Shown here in pieces: positions 41,472 through 48,994 of a stretch of 64,000 nt of DNA. Under the pieces are notes generated by a model that was not told the origin of the DNA, did not search any database, and saw only the letters and a list, made by a program, of their open reading frames with translations. Each line of letters starts with the position of its first letter. Positions within the stretch are counted from its first letter, which is position 1. The stretch comes from Brevibacillus brevis (GTDB taxonomy: Bacteria > Bacillota > Bacilli > Brevibacillales > Brevibacillaceae). A program made the translations under genes and the position numbers. The DNA is taken from the NCBI RefSeq assembly GCF_031583145.1, contig NZ_CP134050.1:5383501-5447500 (forward strand). The letters are read 5' to 3'.

Positions 41472-44400
41472 CAATCGAATGCACCCCCGAATCCGTTCAA
41501 CTTCACACGCTCCGTTGCGGAGCCCTTCGCGATGACCACCCAGATGTTAATGGCCCAGTTTGTTGCTGTCTTCGTCGTGTTCGTGAACAAGTAGCCGCGG
41601 TTCGTTTTCACCGCGTTTGTCGCGTCCTCCCAGGTAGGGGAGGCGTCCAGGGCATTGTTGCATACCTTCACGCTCTCGATCGTCGCGCCTTCCGGGATAT
41701 ACCGCTCCAGCGTCACCAGCACCCGCTGTGGCATGCCATCCAGGACGAAGTGGGCTTGCACGTCCGGGTTGTCGAAGTTCAATACAAACTCGATGTGCGT
41801 CTCTGTTCGGGTGAAGGTGTAAACGCGTTCTGAATACGAGCCCGCGCTATCCGTTGCTCGGATCCTGATCTCATGCTGCACATTCAGGTCCAGCCGGATC
41901 CAGGCGTCATGATCGATCTGCACCACGTAGTTTTCACCGGCCGTTCCATCGAACGATCGGATCTGCTTCCCGTTCAGGTACTCCGTGAAAGTGAACGTGT
42001 TACCCTCGGGATCGACCGCTGAGTAATCCACGGTCGGCGGCTGCATAAATGTGCCAAGATCGCCATCCTGGCCGCTGATGGTCGGTGGCCGGTTCCAGAC
42101 GACACGGAACTTGCGAGTGACCTCTGGGCTCTTTCCGCTCTTGTTGTCCTCCGCCCAGATAGTGAGGGTATGGTCGGTATTCTCCAATAAGTCCCTGCCG
42201 GTGATGTCCGTGCTGCCGAGCCAGATCCGCTTATTCCGGTACGTGAGAGTCTGGTCAAAAGAAATAGGCGTCGAGCTCCCTTTTGAAACGCCGGAGGCTG
42301 CCGCCTGTGCTGCACCACTGTTCACTTTGTAGAAGACCGAAACAACGTCACCGACATCCTCTTCCGTGGCCGACCCTTGGAGGTCGAATGTCACGCCCTC
42401 GGTCAGGATCAGGCCGTCATTCGGAGACGTGACGGTGACGACTGGCTTCTTGTTGACGTTGATTGCCCCGTAATATTTGACCGCGCCGGTATCCTGGAAG
42501 AACGTCGGGGGGATCGTGAATTCTGTCTGGAATGTCGGATCGTACATGGATGCCGGGACTGTGCCTGCTGCGACAGTATAAGGACCCGACCATGAAGCGA
42601 ATTCGTCCGTGGACTCGATCCGCTTGATATTGCCGCCGTCCTCGTAGTGGATCGTCAGCTTTCCGTTTTTGTCACTGGTGATGCTTGCGTTCTGACCTTT
42701 GACCAGCTTTTTCGGAGTGGCGAGCCAGTCTGCGCCGGTCGTTGCGTTTGAGTAACGGATGTACGGATTTACCGTATCACTTGAATCCGTCCCATGCCAT
42801 ACAACGTGCAGCTTGCCGTTTGGCGTGCGGATTACCATAGGTGAGGATTGGTCGTAAGAACCGCCTTTGTAAATAGACTGCCAACTCCAATTTGCATTAA
42901 GATAGCTATTTCCTGTTGTTAGTGTGTTATCTCTTTTCAAGATAGTGATTGCTTTGTTTGTTCCAGTCTCCAGCCCTGTATTAAGGAAAGGTCTGTCTTG
43001 AGAAATAGCTATAACCGGAATCCCATTGAGAAAGTCAATGGAAGGGCTGACTGCAAAATTTGGGAAGGTGGAATTACTAAAAGTAGTGACTTGTTCCGCT
43101 GCACTCGGATTTCCTAATGTTCCGTCCGGCAAAATCGGGATAGAGCCAACGCGGAGGTTGAAGCCGTTCGGGTAGGTGCTGTTTTTCGTGTTGGCTGTCC
43201 ACCAAAGTTTTGTGCCGTCTGGAGTGATAGAAACTGAGACTGTTCCTAGGTTGTTTTGACCATTGTCGGCAATAACTCGGTTTGTTCCGAACACATTTCC
43301 TGTGGTCGTGGTTGCGTCGAATGCTCCTGCATAAACCGTAACACCCCCATAAGTCGAAGCCCAGTATACGTAGTTGCCTTTTGAAACGATGGAGAGTACA
43401 CCTACATCAGCAGATGCCGCTTGAATGTTGGCAAATTCTGTCCACGCTCTTCCATTGTCTATTGATCTGTAAAAAACAAATCTATCGGGATTCGATGCGG
43501 TATCACGAACCGCCCCCACAAACCACCCATTGCTCAACCGAACAGGAGGAGCCATGCGAGAAACGAGATACGCGGACGATACCACGTTTACAGGCGCGAG
43601 AATTTGGCCGTCTTTTTGCCGGATCGTAATGACGGGTGACGACTCCGCCCATTCGCCCGTTCCGTATGCGTCTTTTGCTCTGACTCGGTATTTCGCGCTC
43701 GTTGTGTCCGGCATCGAAGGAACAGGCGCAACAATTGGTGAGCGAGTGAAATTCGTACCCAAAGAAATCCACTTAGCGTCAACAGGGCTGTATATTTCCG
43801 CTTCGAACGTCATCGAATCGCCTTCGACATCTGTTGCGGTGAACGGAATTGAGATGTTGTCGCCTACCGTCAATGTCTGATTATCGGCAGGAGTTGAGAG
43901 TGTAAGAGTTGGTGGGGTGTTTAGGGACGTGATTACAACTAGGCCGTCTCCCTCTCTAACTCCAGGAGTCGTTGCTCCGCTATTGAGAGTTCCGATAAAT
44001 GAAGATCCTCCGCCCCCTGCTCCTCCGTTATAAGAAAGTGATGATGCACCTGCTCCACCGCCGTAGTACCCTCCGCCACCACCGCCGTAGTATAAAGTGG
44101 TATTACTGGTATTACTTCCGCCTTGACCTAAACTTCCACTTCCTCCAGAATAACTTCCACCAGTCCCTCCTGCACCACCAGCAGCTTGCGTCCCTCCAGC
44201 GCCTCCACCGATAGTACCATTGCCTAGCCCGTTAGATCCCGATAAACCTCCACCAGACCCTCCCGTACTACTTTCGTAACCACCTTGCCCCCCACCGCCG
44301 CCAGCGACAATAATTCGATTTGAAAGTGCTGTTCCTCCAATTCGAATGTCTGATGCACCGCCGCCGCTACTATTGGCTTCCCCCCCACCGTTCCAACCTG

Positions 44401-44647
44401 ATGTCAGCCCCGATTGCCTTTTACCTTTACCACCGACGTAAACACTTATTGTTTGTCCTGGAGTAAAAGTCAGCTCACCTGTAGCGTAACCTCCCTTGCC
44501 GCCAGCCGGACCCCCTCCTTGAGCTCCCCATGCTTCAATCTTGACTTTTCCTACCCCGGTAGGAACAACCCAGTTTTGCACAGAGCCTGTATATGAAAAA
44601 GTGTATGTTGTCCTTCCTTGTCCGTCCGTACCTATTACTGGCGCCAT
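41471..44647 (-). CDS. Glycine-rich tail fibre / receptor-binding protein
   Basis: 1058 residues, ATG 44647 with GGGAGGAG upstream. Residues about 10-240 are a glycine-rich domain (GKVKIEAWGAQGGGPAGGKGG, IIVAGGGGGQGG, many G-rich turns) opening with the FSYTGSVQNWVVPTGV edge strand typical of Gly-rich fibre heads. Next comes an Ig/cadherin-like domain (LNTPPTLTLSTPADNQTLTVGDNISI), then about 300 residues resembling a beta-propeller (repeated YWASTYGG, GTKLWWTANT, GKLHVVWHG, GKLTIHYEDGG), another Ig-like pair (KPVVTVTSPNDGLILTEG; RPPTISGQDGDLG) and a C-terminal beta domain. Best read as the host-recognition fibre. The DNA from about 42850 to 44650 is AT-richer than the 3' part. Confidence 0.85.
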   Translation of the reverse strand: MAPVIGTDGQGRTTYTFSYTGSVQNWVVPTGVGKVKIEAWGAQGGGPAGGKGGYATGELTFTPGQTISVYVGGKGKRQSGLTSGWNGGGEANSSGGGASDIRIGGTALSNRIIVAGGGGGQGGYESSTGGSGGGLSGSNGLGNGTIGGGAGGTQAAGGAGGTGGSYSGGSGSLGQGGSNTSNTTLYYGGGGGGYYGGGAGASSLSYNGGAGGGGSSFIGTLNSGATTPGVREGDGLVVITSLNTPPTLTLSTPADNQTLTVGDNISIPFTATDVEGDSMTFEAEIYSPVDAKWISLGTNFTRSPIVAPVPSMPDTTSAKYRVRAKDAYGTGEWAESSPVITIRQKDGQILAPVNVVSSAYLVSRMAPPVRLSNGWFVGAVRDTASNPDRFVFYRSIDNGRAWTEFANIQAASADVGVLSIVSKGNYVYWASTYGGVTVYAGAFDATTTTGNVFGTNRVIADNGQNNLGTVSVSITPDGTKLWWTANTKNSTYPNGFNLRVGSIPILPDGTLGNPSAAEQVTTFSNSTFPNFAVSPSIDFLNGIPVIAISQDRPFLNTGLETGTNKAITILKRDNTLTTGNSYLNANWSWQSIYKGGSYDQSSPMVIRTPNGKLHVVWHGTDSSDTVNPYIRYSNATTGADWLATPKKLVKGQNASITSDKNGKLTIHYEDGGNIKRIESTDEFASWSGPYTVAAGTVPASMYDPTFQTEFTIPPTFFQDTGAVKYYGAINVNKKPVVTVTSPNDGLILTEGVTFDLQGSATEEDVGDVVSVFYKVNSGAAQAAASGVSKGSSTPISFDQTLTYRNKRIWLGSTDITGRDLLENTDHTLTIWAEDNKSGKSPEVTRKFRVVWNRPPTISGQDGDLGTFMQPPTVDYSAVDPEGNTFTFTEYLNGKQIRSFDGTAGENYVVQIDHDAWIRLDLNVQHEIRIRATDSAGSYSERVYTFTRTETHIEFVLNFDNPDVQAHFVLDGMPQRVLVTLERYIPEGATIESVKVCNNALDASPTWEDATNAVKTNRGYLFTNTTKTATNWAINIWVVIAKGSATERVKLNGFGGAFD

Positions 44648-44709
44648 TATCTCGCTCCTCCCTTCCGTAAATGGCCGTTATCGGCAGGTTTCCTCTTTAG
44701 CCCAGCCAT
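44647..44709 (-). CDS. Possible 20-residue coupled ORF
   Basis: ATG 44709 overlaps the preceding stop (TGATG), and its stop overlaps the fibre gene ATG (TAATG). Basic peptide MAGLKRKPADNGHLRKGGAR. It contains the fibre gene ribosome site, so it may exist only as a coupling device, or be chance. Confidence 0.3.
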   Translation of the reverse strand: MAGLKRKPADNGHLRKGGAR

Positions 44710-44786
44710 CACTTGATCACCAGCCTTGCATTCGCCTGATCCAGCCATCCGGCCTCGATGATCAGGCCGGTCACAGATTTTCTCAT
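44709..44786 (-). CDS. Small 25-residue tail-locus protein
   Basis: ATG 44786 has GGAGGTG 9 nt upstream. Peptide MRKSVTGLIIEAGWLDQANA then RLVIK. Too short for family assignment, but the strong ribosome site and gapless position between fibre genes support expression. Confidence 0.45.
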   Translation of the reverse strand: MRKSVTGLIIEAGWLDQANARLVIK

Positions 44787-44792
44787 GTTGAC

Positions 44793-45065
44793 TTACACCT
44801 CCAGCCGACTCTGTGCCTCGTTGTAGTAACCCCGGATGACTTTGATCGAATCCAGAGTGGACAGGTCATCATTGAAATTATTCTTCGTAAACCCGTCGGG
44901 CAATGTGGCCTCCAGCGTGTTCACCCGCGTTTTCAGGTTCGATACGTCCGCAGTAAGGACGGAGATCTGAGCATGGGCGTCCGCGATACCTTTCTCCCAC
45001 CGGTTGATGTCTACTTCGGTAACCGGGTCGTCCATCTTCCAGTCCGTTTTTGCCTGGTAGCTCAT
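44793..45065 (-). CDS. Small fibre or baseplate coiled-coil protein
   Basis: 90 residues; ATG 45065 directly follows the preceding TAG. It starts MSYQAKTDWKMDDPVTEVDINRWEKGI, a motif common at the N-terminus of tail fibre/spike adaptors, followed by a heptad segment (AHAQISVLTADVSNLKTRVNTLEATL). Probably an adaptor of the fibre complex (inference). Confidence 0.75.
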   Translation of the reverse strand: MSYQAKTDWKMDDPVTEVDINRWEKGIADAHAQISVLTADVSNLKTRVNTLEATLPDGFTKNNFNDDLSTLDSIKVIRGYYNEAQSRLEV

Positions 45066-45383
45066 CTATTCCCCCCCTTTCACTTCAATGGCAAAGGTCA
45101 GATTTATGAACTGTGCACCATTGGTCTCAATAAAAACCGTCTTTTCAGCAACGACAGCGCCCGTATCTGTCAGCAGCTTCACGCTTGTGATCACCGGGAC
45201 GCTGTTTACATGCGGCGCGGTCACCTGCAGCGCAATGGCGTTCTCAACGCCGACTACGAGATTCGTAGAAATCGCGACCGCTGTAACCGGCACGGCCACC
45301 GAATTATTGATCAGGATATTACCTTTTTTGGCTCGTGCGATCAGGTCGTCTCGGATGATCTCTAGATATGCTTTATCGATCAT
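45066..45383 (-). CDS. Tail-locus protein, probable baseplate/fibre component
   Basis: 105 residues; ATG overlaps the preceding stop (ATGA). N-terminal helix (DKAYLEIIRDDLIARAKKG) then a beta-rich domain (VPVTAVAISTNLVVGVENAIALQVTAPHVNSVPVITSVKLL). Position equals the N-terminal part of XkdV-like fibre genes. No specific function recognised. Confidence 0.75.
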   Translation of the reverse strand: MIDKAYLEIIRDDLIARAKKGNILINNSVAVPVTAVAISTNLVVGVENAIALQVTAPHVNSVPVITSVKLLTDTGAVVAEKTVFIETNGAQFINLTFAIEVKGGE

Positions 45384-45952
45384 CTGACCAGCTCCTCATA
45401 TCGTTTGATTGGGGTCATGCCGACCCGGAACTCCCTGACAGTGTGGTACTCCTTTATGCCGATGACCATTACGTCCCGCAGCACGATCGTCTCCCGTGTG
45501 GTCGGCTCGAACGAGACGCCGTTGCAGTGAACTGGCCGGATCCGCTCCACAGCCTGCACCGCGTTTTTCGTGTCAAAGGTGTCTTCGACCGGGAACATGT
45601 ACTGAATCGTTTTCGAACCGAAGTCCTCGACCATCTGCACGTTTTTCAGTCGAGAAGAACTGATTCCGATCGCCCGCAGTACGCTGGGGGTAAACCCGAG
45701 GTACGCCCAGTGCTTCTGCTGGATGTTCTTTCGACGTTCCTCGATGCTGAAAAGCTGCTTTTTACCGAAGTAGATCCAATCCCAGACGTCCAGCCCCCAG
45801 GTTGCCGAGAGAGGGAAGAGCTGCTGCTCCAGGTCTGCGCGCTTTTCTGCGTGCGCATCGATGGCAGCCGTCGTGCCCTCGAAATGATAGTCCGCCACTT
45901 TGTTCTCATACCACTGAGGCGGAAGCATCTTTCGGTAACGCTCTGGAATCAT
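45380..45952 (-). CDS. DUF2313 (YmfQ/XkdU-like) tail protein
   Basis: 190 residues from ATG 45952, overlapping the baseplate J stop by 4 nt; the longer upstream frame is an artefact inside the baseplate gene. Motifs YRKMLPPQWYENKVADYH, DAHAEKRADLEQQLFPLSATWGLDVWD and the C-terminal FRVGMTPI fit the YmfQ/XkdU family that sits after gpJ in contractile tails, linking baseplate wedge and fibre. Confidence 0.88.
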   Translation of the reverse strand: MIPERYRKMLPPQWYENKVADYHFEGTTAAIDAHAEKRADLEQQLFPLSATWGLDVWDWIYFGKKQLFSIEERRKNIQQKHWAYLGFTPSVLRAIGISSSRLKNVQMVEDFGSKTIQYMFPVEDTFDTKNAVQAVERIRPVHCNGVSFEPTTRETIVLRDVMVIGIKEYHTVREFRVGMTPIKRYEELVR

Positions 45953-46764
45953 ACAGTCACCACCAGACTCAGGGAGGAAACCGCATCGGCCGGCACGGTC
46001 AGGTTTGCTTCTTCGCCGTTTAGGGTGAAATCCGCGAAATCCTCTACGCCGTCCACGAAAAAGAGCGTCCCGATCTGCTGGTACACGATCTGAGAACGCC
46101 CTTTCAAGTATGTCTGGATTTGCGCCGCGATCTGCTCCTGCACATTGTCCAGCACCGCATCCGCCCGCAAAACGAGGCGTACGGCGACGTTCACGGCGAA
46201 CATGTTGGCCGGGAATACCTTCAGGTCGTGTAAGGCCTTGCGTTTGTCCTCCAGCTTGGTACGCACAGTAGCGGCCAGTTCTGCCGAAGCGGGCTGCCCG
46301 TTCATATCCGTAATGTACACGTCGATGGAGAGATCGTGTCTCGCCTTCTCGATGGCGATCGCCCCGCCTACTCCGTCGACGTTCCGAGCCCACCTCTCGT
46401 AATCCTGACGGCGACCGTCGCCTTCTTCTGTTCGCGCGCGATCGATCAACCGCTGCCGGTAGGCGTCATCCGTCTCCCCTTCGTTCCGGGGAAGGCCAAA
46501 GAAAACGCCGTTCGCGTCCAGGAACTCGCCGTCTGCCCACGGGAGAAAGCGCTGAAGAAAGCCGTATTCCAGCAGCTGCTGCTGTTCGCTGATCTCCGCG
46601 GCGATCGGGTACTCGAAGTCGTAAAAGATCTCGCCTTCCTCCGTCGCAGGCGGGTTCTCCCCGCGCTGCTGCGCGAGAGCCGCCATCCTGTTTGCCATCC
46701 GCTGATAGATTTGATCCGGCGTCTCTCGCAAAATGGGCATGTCCGGTTTGTCTATCGTTGCCAT
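45949..46764 (-). CDS. Baseplate J-like wedge protein (XkdT)
   Basis: 271 residues. Motifs RETPDQIYQRMANRMAALAQ, the DGEFLDANGVFFGLPRNEGETDDAYRQRLIDRARTEEGDG region, and GDGRRQDYERWARNVDGVGGAIAIEKARHDLSIDVYI match the gpJ/XkdT baseplate wedge family (PF04865 type). Overlaps XkdS upstream by 13 nt. Confidence 0.92.
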   Translation of the reverse strand: MATIDKPDMPILRETPDQIYQRMANRMAALAQQRGENPPATEEGEIFYDFEYPIAAEISEQQQLLEYGFLQRFLPWADGEFLDANGVFFGLPRNEGETDDAYRQRLIDRARTEEGDGRRQDYERWARNVDGVGGAIAIEKARHDLSIDVYITDMNGQPASAELAATVRTKLEDKRKALHDLKVFPANMFAVNVAVRLVLRADAVLDNVQEQIAAQIQTYLKGRSQIVYQQIGTLFFVDGVEDFADFTLNGEEANLTVPADAVSSLSLVVTV

Positions 46765-47189
46765 GCGCTCACCTCCAATCTCGTAGAGCCTCTCGCTCCT
46801 TCGATTTCTACCTGAAACACGATTTTGTTGCCCGCAAACTTGATGTCGACCACCTCGGCGCGTTCGATTTCGCTGTGCGCTTCCAACGCTTCTTGCGCCT
46901 GGGCCTTGACGACCGCCAGGGGAATGCCGGAGCGCAGCCTGCCGAGGTTGGTCAAAAAGTCGACCCCGTACCGCTCCGAATAAATCGGGTAGCGAAAGCG
47001 GCGCGTGTGCAGGATTTTCTTCGCCGTCTCCTCGAGAAACTCCGGATACGACGCCGTGCGGACATATCGGCCGTCCGGTCCTTGCACGAGCTGCCGCGTC
47101 TCCCAGTCAAACTTGTACGTCCAGGGGATCGGGCCTTCCGTTTGCCCTGACAGCTGCTCTTCGCTCCCGCTCATTTCCGGAAACATCAT
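46752..47189 (-). CDS. DUF2634 (XkdS) baseplate protein
   Basis: 145 residues. TYKFDWETRQLVQGPDGRYVRT and RRFRYPIYSERYGVDFLTNLGR match the XkdS/DUF2634 (gp25-like) family of sheath-initiator baseplate subunits. Start overlaps the XkdR-like stop by 4 nt. Confidence 0.9.
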   Translation of the reverse strand: MMFPEMSGSEEQLSGQTEGPIPWTYKFDWETRQLVQGPDGRYVRTASYPEFLEETAKKILHTRRFRYPIYSERYGVDFLTNLGRLRSGIPLAVVKAQAQEALEAHSEIERAEVVDIKFAGNKIVFQVEIEGARGSTRLEVSAWQR

Positions 47190-47434
47190 TCCACCACCCC
47201 CAACAGAAGATACTGGTCGTTGCTGCAGCGAAGCACCGCTACCTTTTTCCCGACGTCTTCCAGTCGCAAATTGGCGCTCCGCAAGACCCCGAGCTCCTCG
47301 CGCTCCAGCGGCGCAGGGTCTTCGTCCAGCTTGACGGACAACGGGGACAGCGACAGCAGCCTGCCAAGCTCCCCTTGGGTATCGGTCAGCCCGGACTGGG
47401 CTTCCCTCCGTAATCTCGCAATGACGGAATACAT
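47186..47434 (-). CDS. DUF2577 (XkdR) tail protein
   Basis: 82 residues. SPLSVKLDEDPAPLEREELGVL and the terminal GKKVAVLRCSNDQYLLLGVV are typical of XkdR/DUF2577, a small OB-like beta protein next to the spike/hub gene. Position between XkdQ and XkdS confirms the assignment. Confidence 0.87.
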   Translation of the reverse strand: MYSVIARLRREAQSGLTDTQGELGRLLSLSPLSVKLDEDPAPLEREELGVLRSANLRLEDVGKKVAVLRCSNDQYLLLGVVE

Positions 47435-47436
47435 GC

Positions 47437-48390
47437 TTACGTCCTCCTCTCCAGTTGCAAATCCATCGTGTACCAGCCGCCCTTCCAGCGCGCCTGGCAG
47501 CTCGTGACGATCCAGTCGCTGATCGTCCGGTTGTCTTTCTCCAAGATTTTGATCATCCAGCCGGCCCGCAGGCGTGCGGCCTGTCCGTCGTCGTGACGCA
47601 CCGTAATCGAGCGCGTCCGCGGTATGCGCGACAGCTCGGACAGCTGCTTGGCTGCCAGCGAAGAAAGATTTGTCTCTTCGCCGGCATCGATGACCTTTTG
47701 CATGCGCCCGATGGTTTTGATCAGGCTGTCGTTTGCCTTCGACACGCTGCTCGCTACCTGATCATCCTTGTACCGCTCTACCGTCACGACCGTATACACT
47801 TCCTCGATGCTTTCCCCCGTGGAGCTGCTCTCCAGCATGCTCGCCTTGAACATCGGGATGACGCTGTTCCCGCCTTCGCGCACAACCGTCAATTTGTCGC
47901 GCTGGTACTGAACAAAGTAGCGCACCCCCGTTTTCTCATAGGCCTGCTCGGTCAGGGAAGTAAAGAGCGAAGCGTAGGACTGGGCCGGAAGCCTTTCCTT
48001 GGAGGAAAATCCGAACGGCGGACAGCTGAAACGAATCCCCGAAGCGCTGATGATGCGCCCCAGCTCGGTCCCGACATCGCCGTTGAGCTTGAGGCGGGAG
48101 ACCTCGTTCTTTTGCAAATACCACCCGAGCTCATAGGCGGTGCCTGTCACGTCGCCGGTTTTGTCGTCCCGGCTCATCTGAACGAGCGGTCCGTGAAAAA
48201 ACTGCTGCGCTTCCAACAGCTCGACTCCCGAAAAGAGCATGAAAAAACCCGCCGATTGCAGCGGCGGGGGTTCCTCGATGCGAACGTCGCACGTCTGGGC
48301 GAGCTGGCCCCGGGACGATGACCAAGAGAGCTCCAGCACGGCCGGTGTCAGATCGTAGCGGATATGCTCTTTGCCGTAAATGACTCGCAT
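47437..48390 (-). CDS. XkdQ-like baseplate hub protein (gpD family)
   Basis: 317 residues. RYDLTPAVLELSWSSSRGQLAQTCDVRI opens the first beta domain; GTAYELGWYLQKNEVSRLKLNGDVGTELGRIISASGI is typical of late-control gpD/XkdQ hubs; the tail ends with a DNA-free beta domain. The hub joins tube and baseplate and carries the central spike. GAGGTGATGG precedes ATG 48390. Confidence 0.88.
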   Translation of the reverse strand: MRVIYGKEHIRYDLTPAVLELSWSSSRGQLAQTCDVRIEEPPPLQSAGFFMLFSGVELLEAQQFFHGPLVQMSRDDKTGDVTGTAYELGWYLQKNEVSRLKLNGDVGTELGRIISASGIRFSCPPFGFSSKERLPAQSYASLFTSLTEQAYEKTGVRYFVQYQRDKLTVVREGGNSVIPMFKASMLESSSTGESIEEVYTVVTVERYKDDQVASSVSKANDSLIKTIGRMQKVIDAGEETNLSSLAAKQLSELSRIPRTRSITVRHDDGQAARLRAGWMIKILEKDNRTISDWIVTSCQARWKGGWYTMDLQLERRT

Positions 48391-48394
48391 TCCA

Positions 48395-48994
48395 TCACCT
48401 CATCCCGTGGGCGTGCTCCAGCTTTTCGCGGATCAAGTCACGCTTTTCCTTCTGCTGCTTGTCTCCGCCGGGAGAAGCGCTCGTCCCCTGCGGCGGGGAA
48501 GGCTTCCTGGCCTTCTTGCCGGTCGTGTTGGGACGCGCAGACTGCTGCTTGGCGATGACCGTCCCCGGACTCAACAGCTGCGTCTGGTTGCTCCAGCTGA
48601 CGAACTCGTCGCGGACAAACAGCGGCAGCTCGATGGTACCGTGAAAGTCGGCGTGCTTGCCGCTGAACTTGCCGTCGCACGGCCCGACGAGGACGTTCCA
48701 GGCGAGATCCAGCTCCTCGATCGTCAGCAGCACCTCGGAGCCGGTCAATCGATCCAGCCCGGCCAGCCAGGAGCGAGGCCCTTGGTAGCCCTGGACCTCG
48801 ATGTACGGCGCGAAAATGTCTCCCGGCAAAAAGAAATCGAAGGCGATCGATTTGGGGCGCCTTCCGGAAATCCGGTTCCCGGTCAGCAGCGTGATGGATG
48901 TCGTACTTTCCGTATCGTTCCCGTACCCGCGAAACTGGATTTCCCCAGGGGTAACGGGGAACGTCAGCCTGTATTTGCCTTGCATCCGGATCAT
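48395..48994 (-). CDS. XkdP-like tail protein without LysM domain
   Basis: 199 residues. KYRLTFPVTPGEIQFRGYGNDTESTTSITLLTGN then GRRPKSIAFDFFLPGDIFAPYIEV match XkdP-like proteins at this position. PBSX XkdP ends in a LysM peptidoglycan-binding domain; here the C-terminus is a Pro/Lys/Gln-rich linker and basic helix (KRDLIREKLEHAH) with no visible LysM. Start overlaps the tape-measure stop (ATGA). Confidence 0.85.
   Translation of the reverse strand: MIRMQGKYRLTFPVTPGEIQFRGYGNDTESTTSITLLTGNRISGRRPKSIAFDFFLPGDIFAPYIEVQGYQGPRSWLAGLDRLTGSEVLLTIEELDLAWNVLVGPCDGKFSGKHADFHGTIELPLFVRDEFVSWSNQTQLLSPGTVIAKQQSARPNTTGKKARKPSPPQGTSASPGGDKQQKEKRDLIREKLEHAHGMR

Noticed and set aside
45955-46393. Upstream extension of the DUF2313 gene
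   Set aside because: Arg/Gly-rich shadow inside the baseplate J gene; ATG 45952 with a 4-nt overlap is the natural start.
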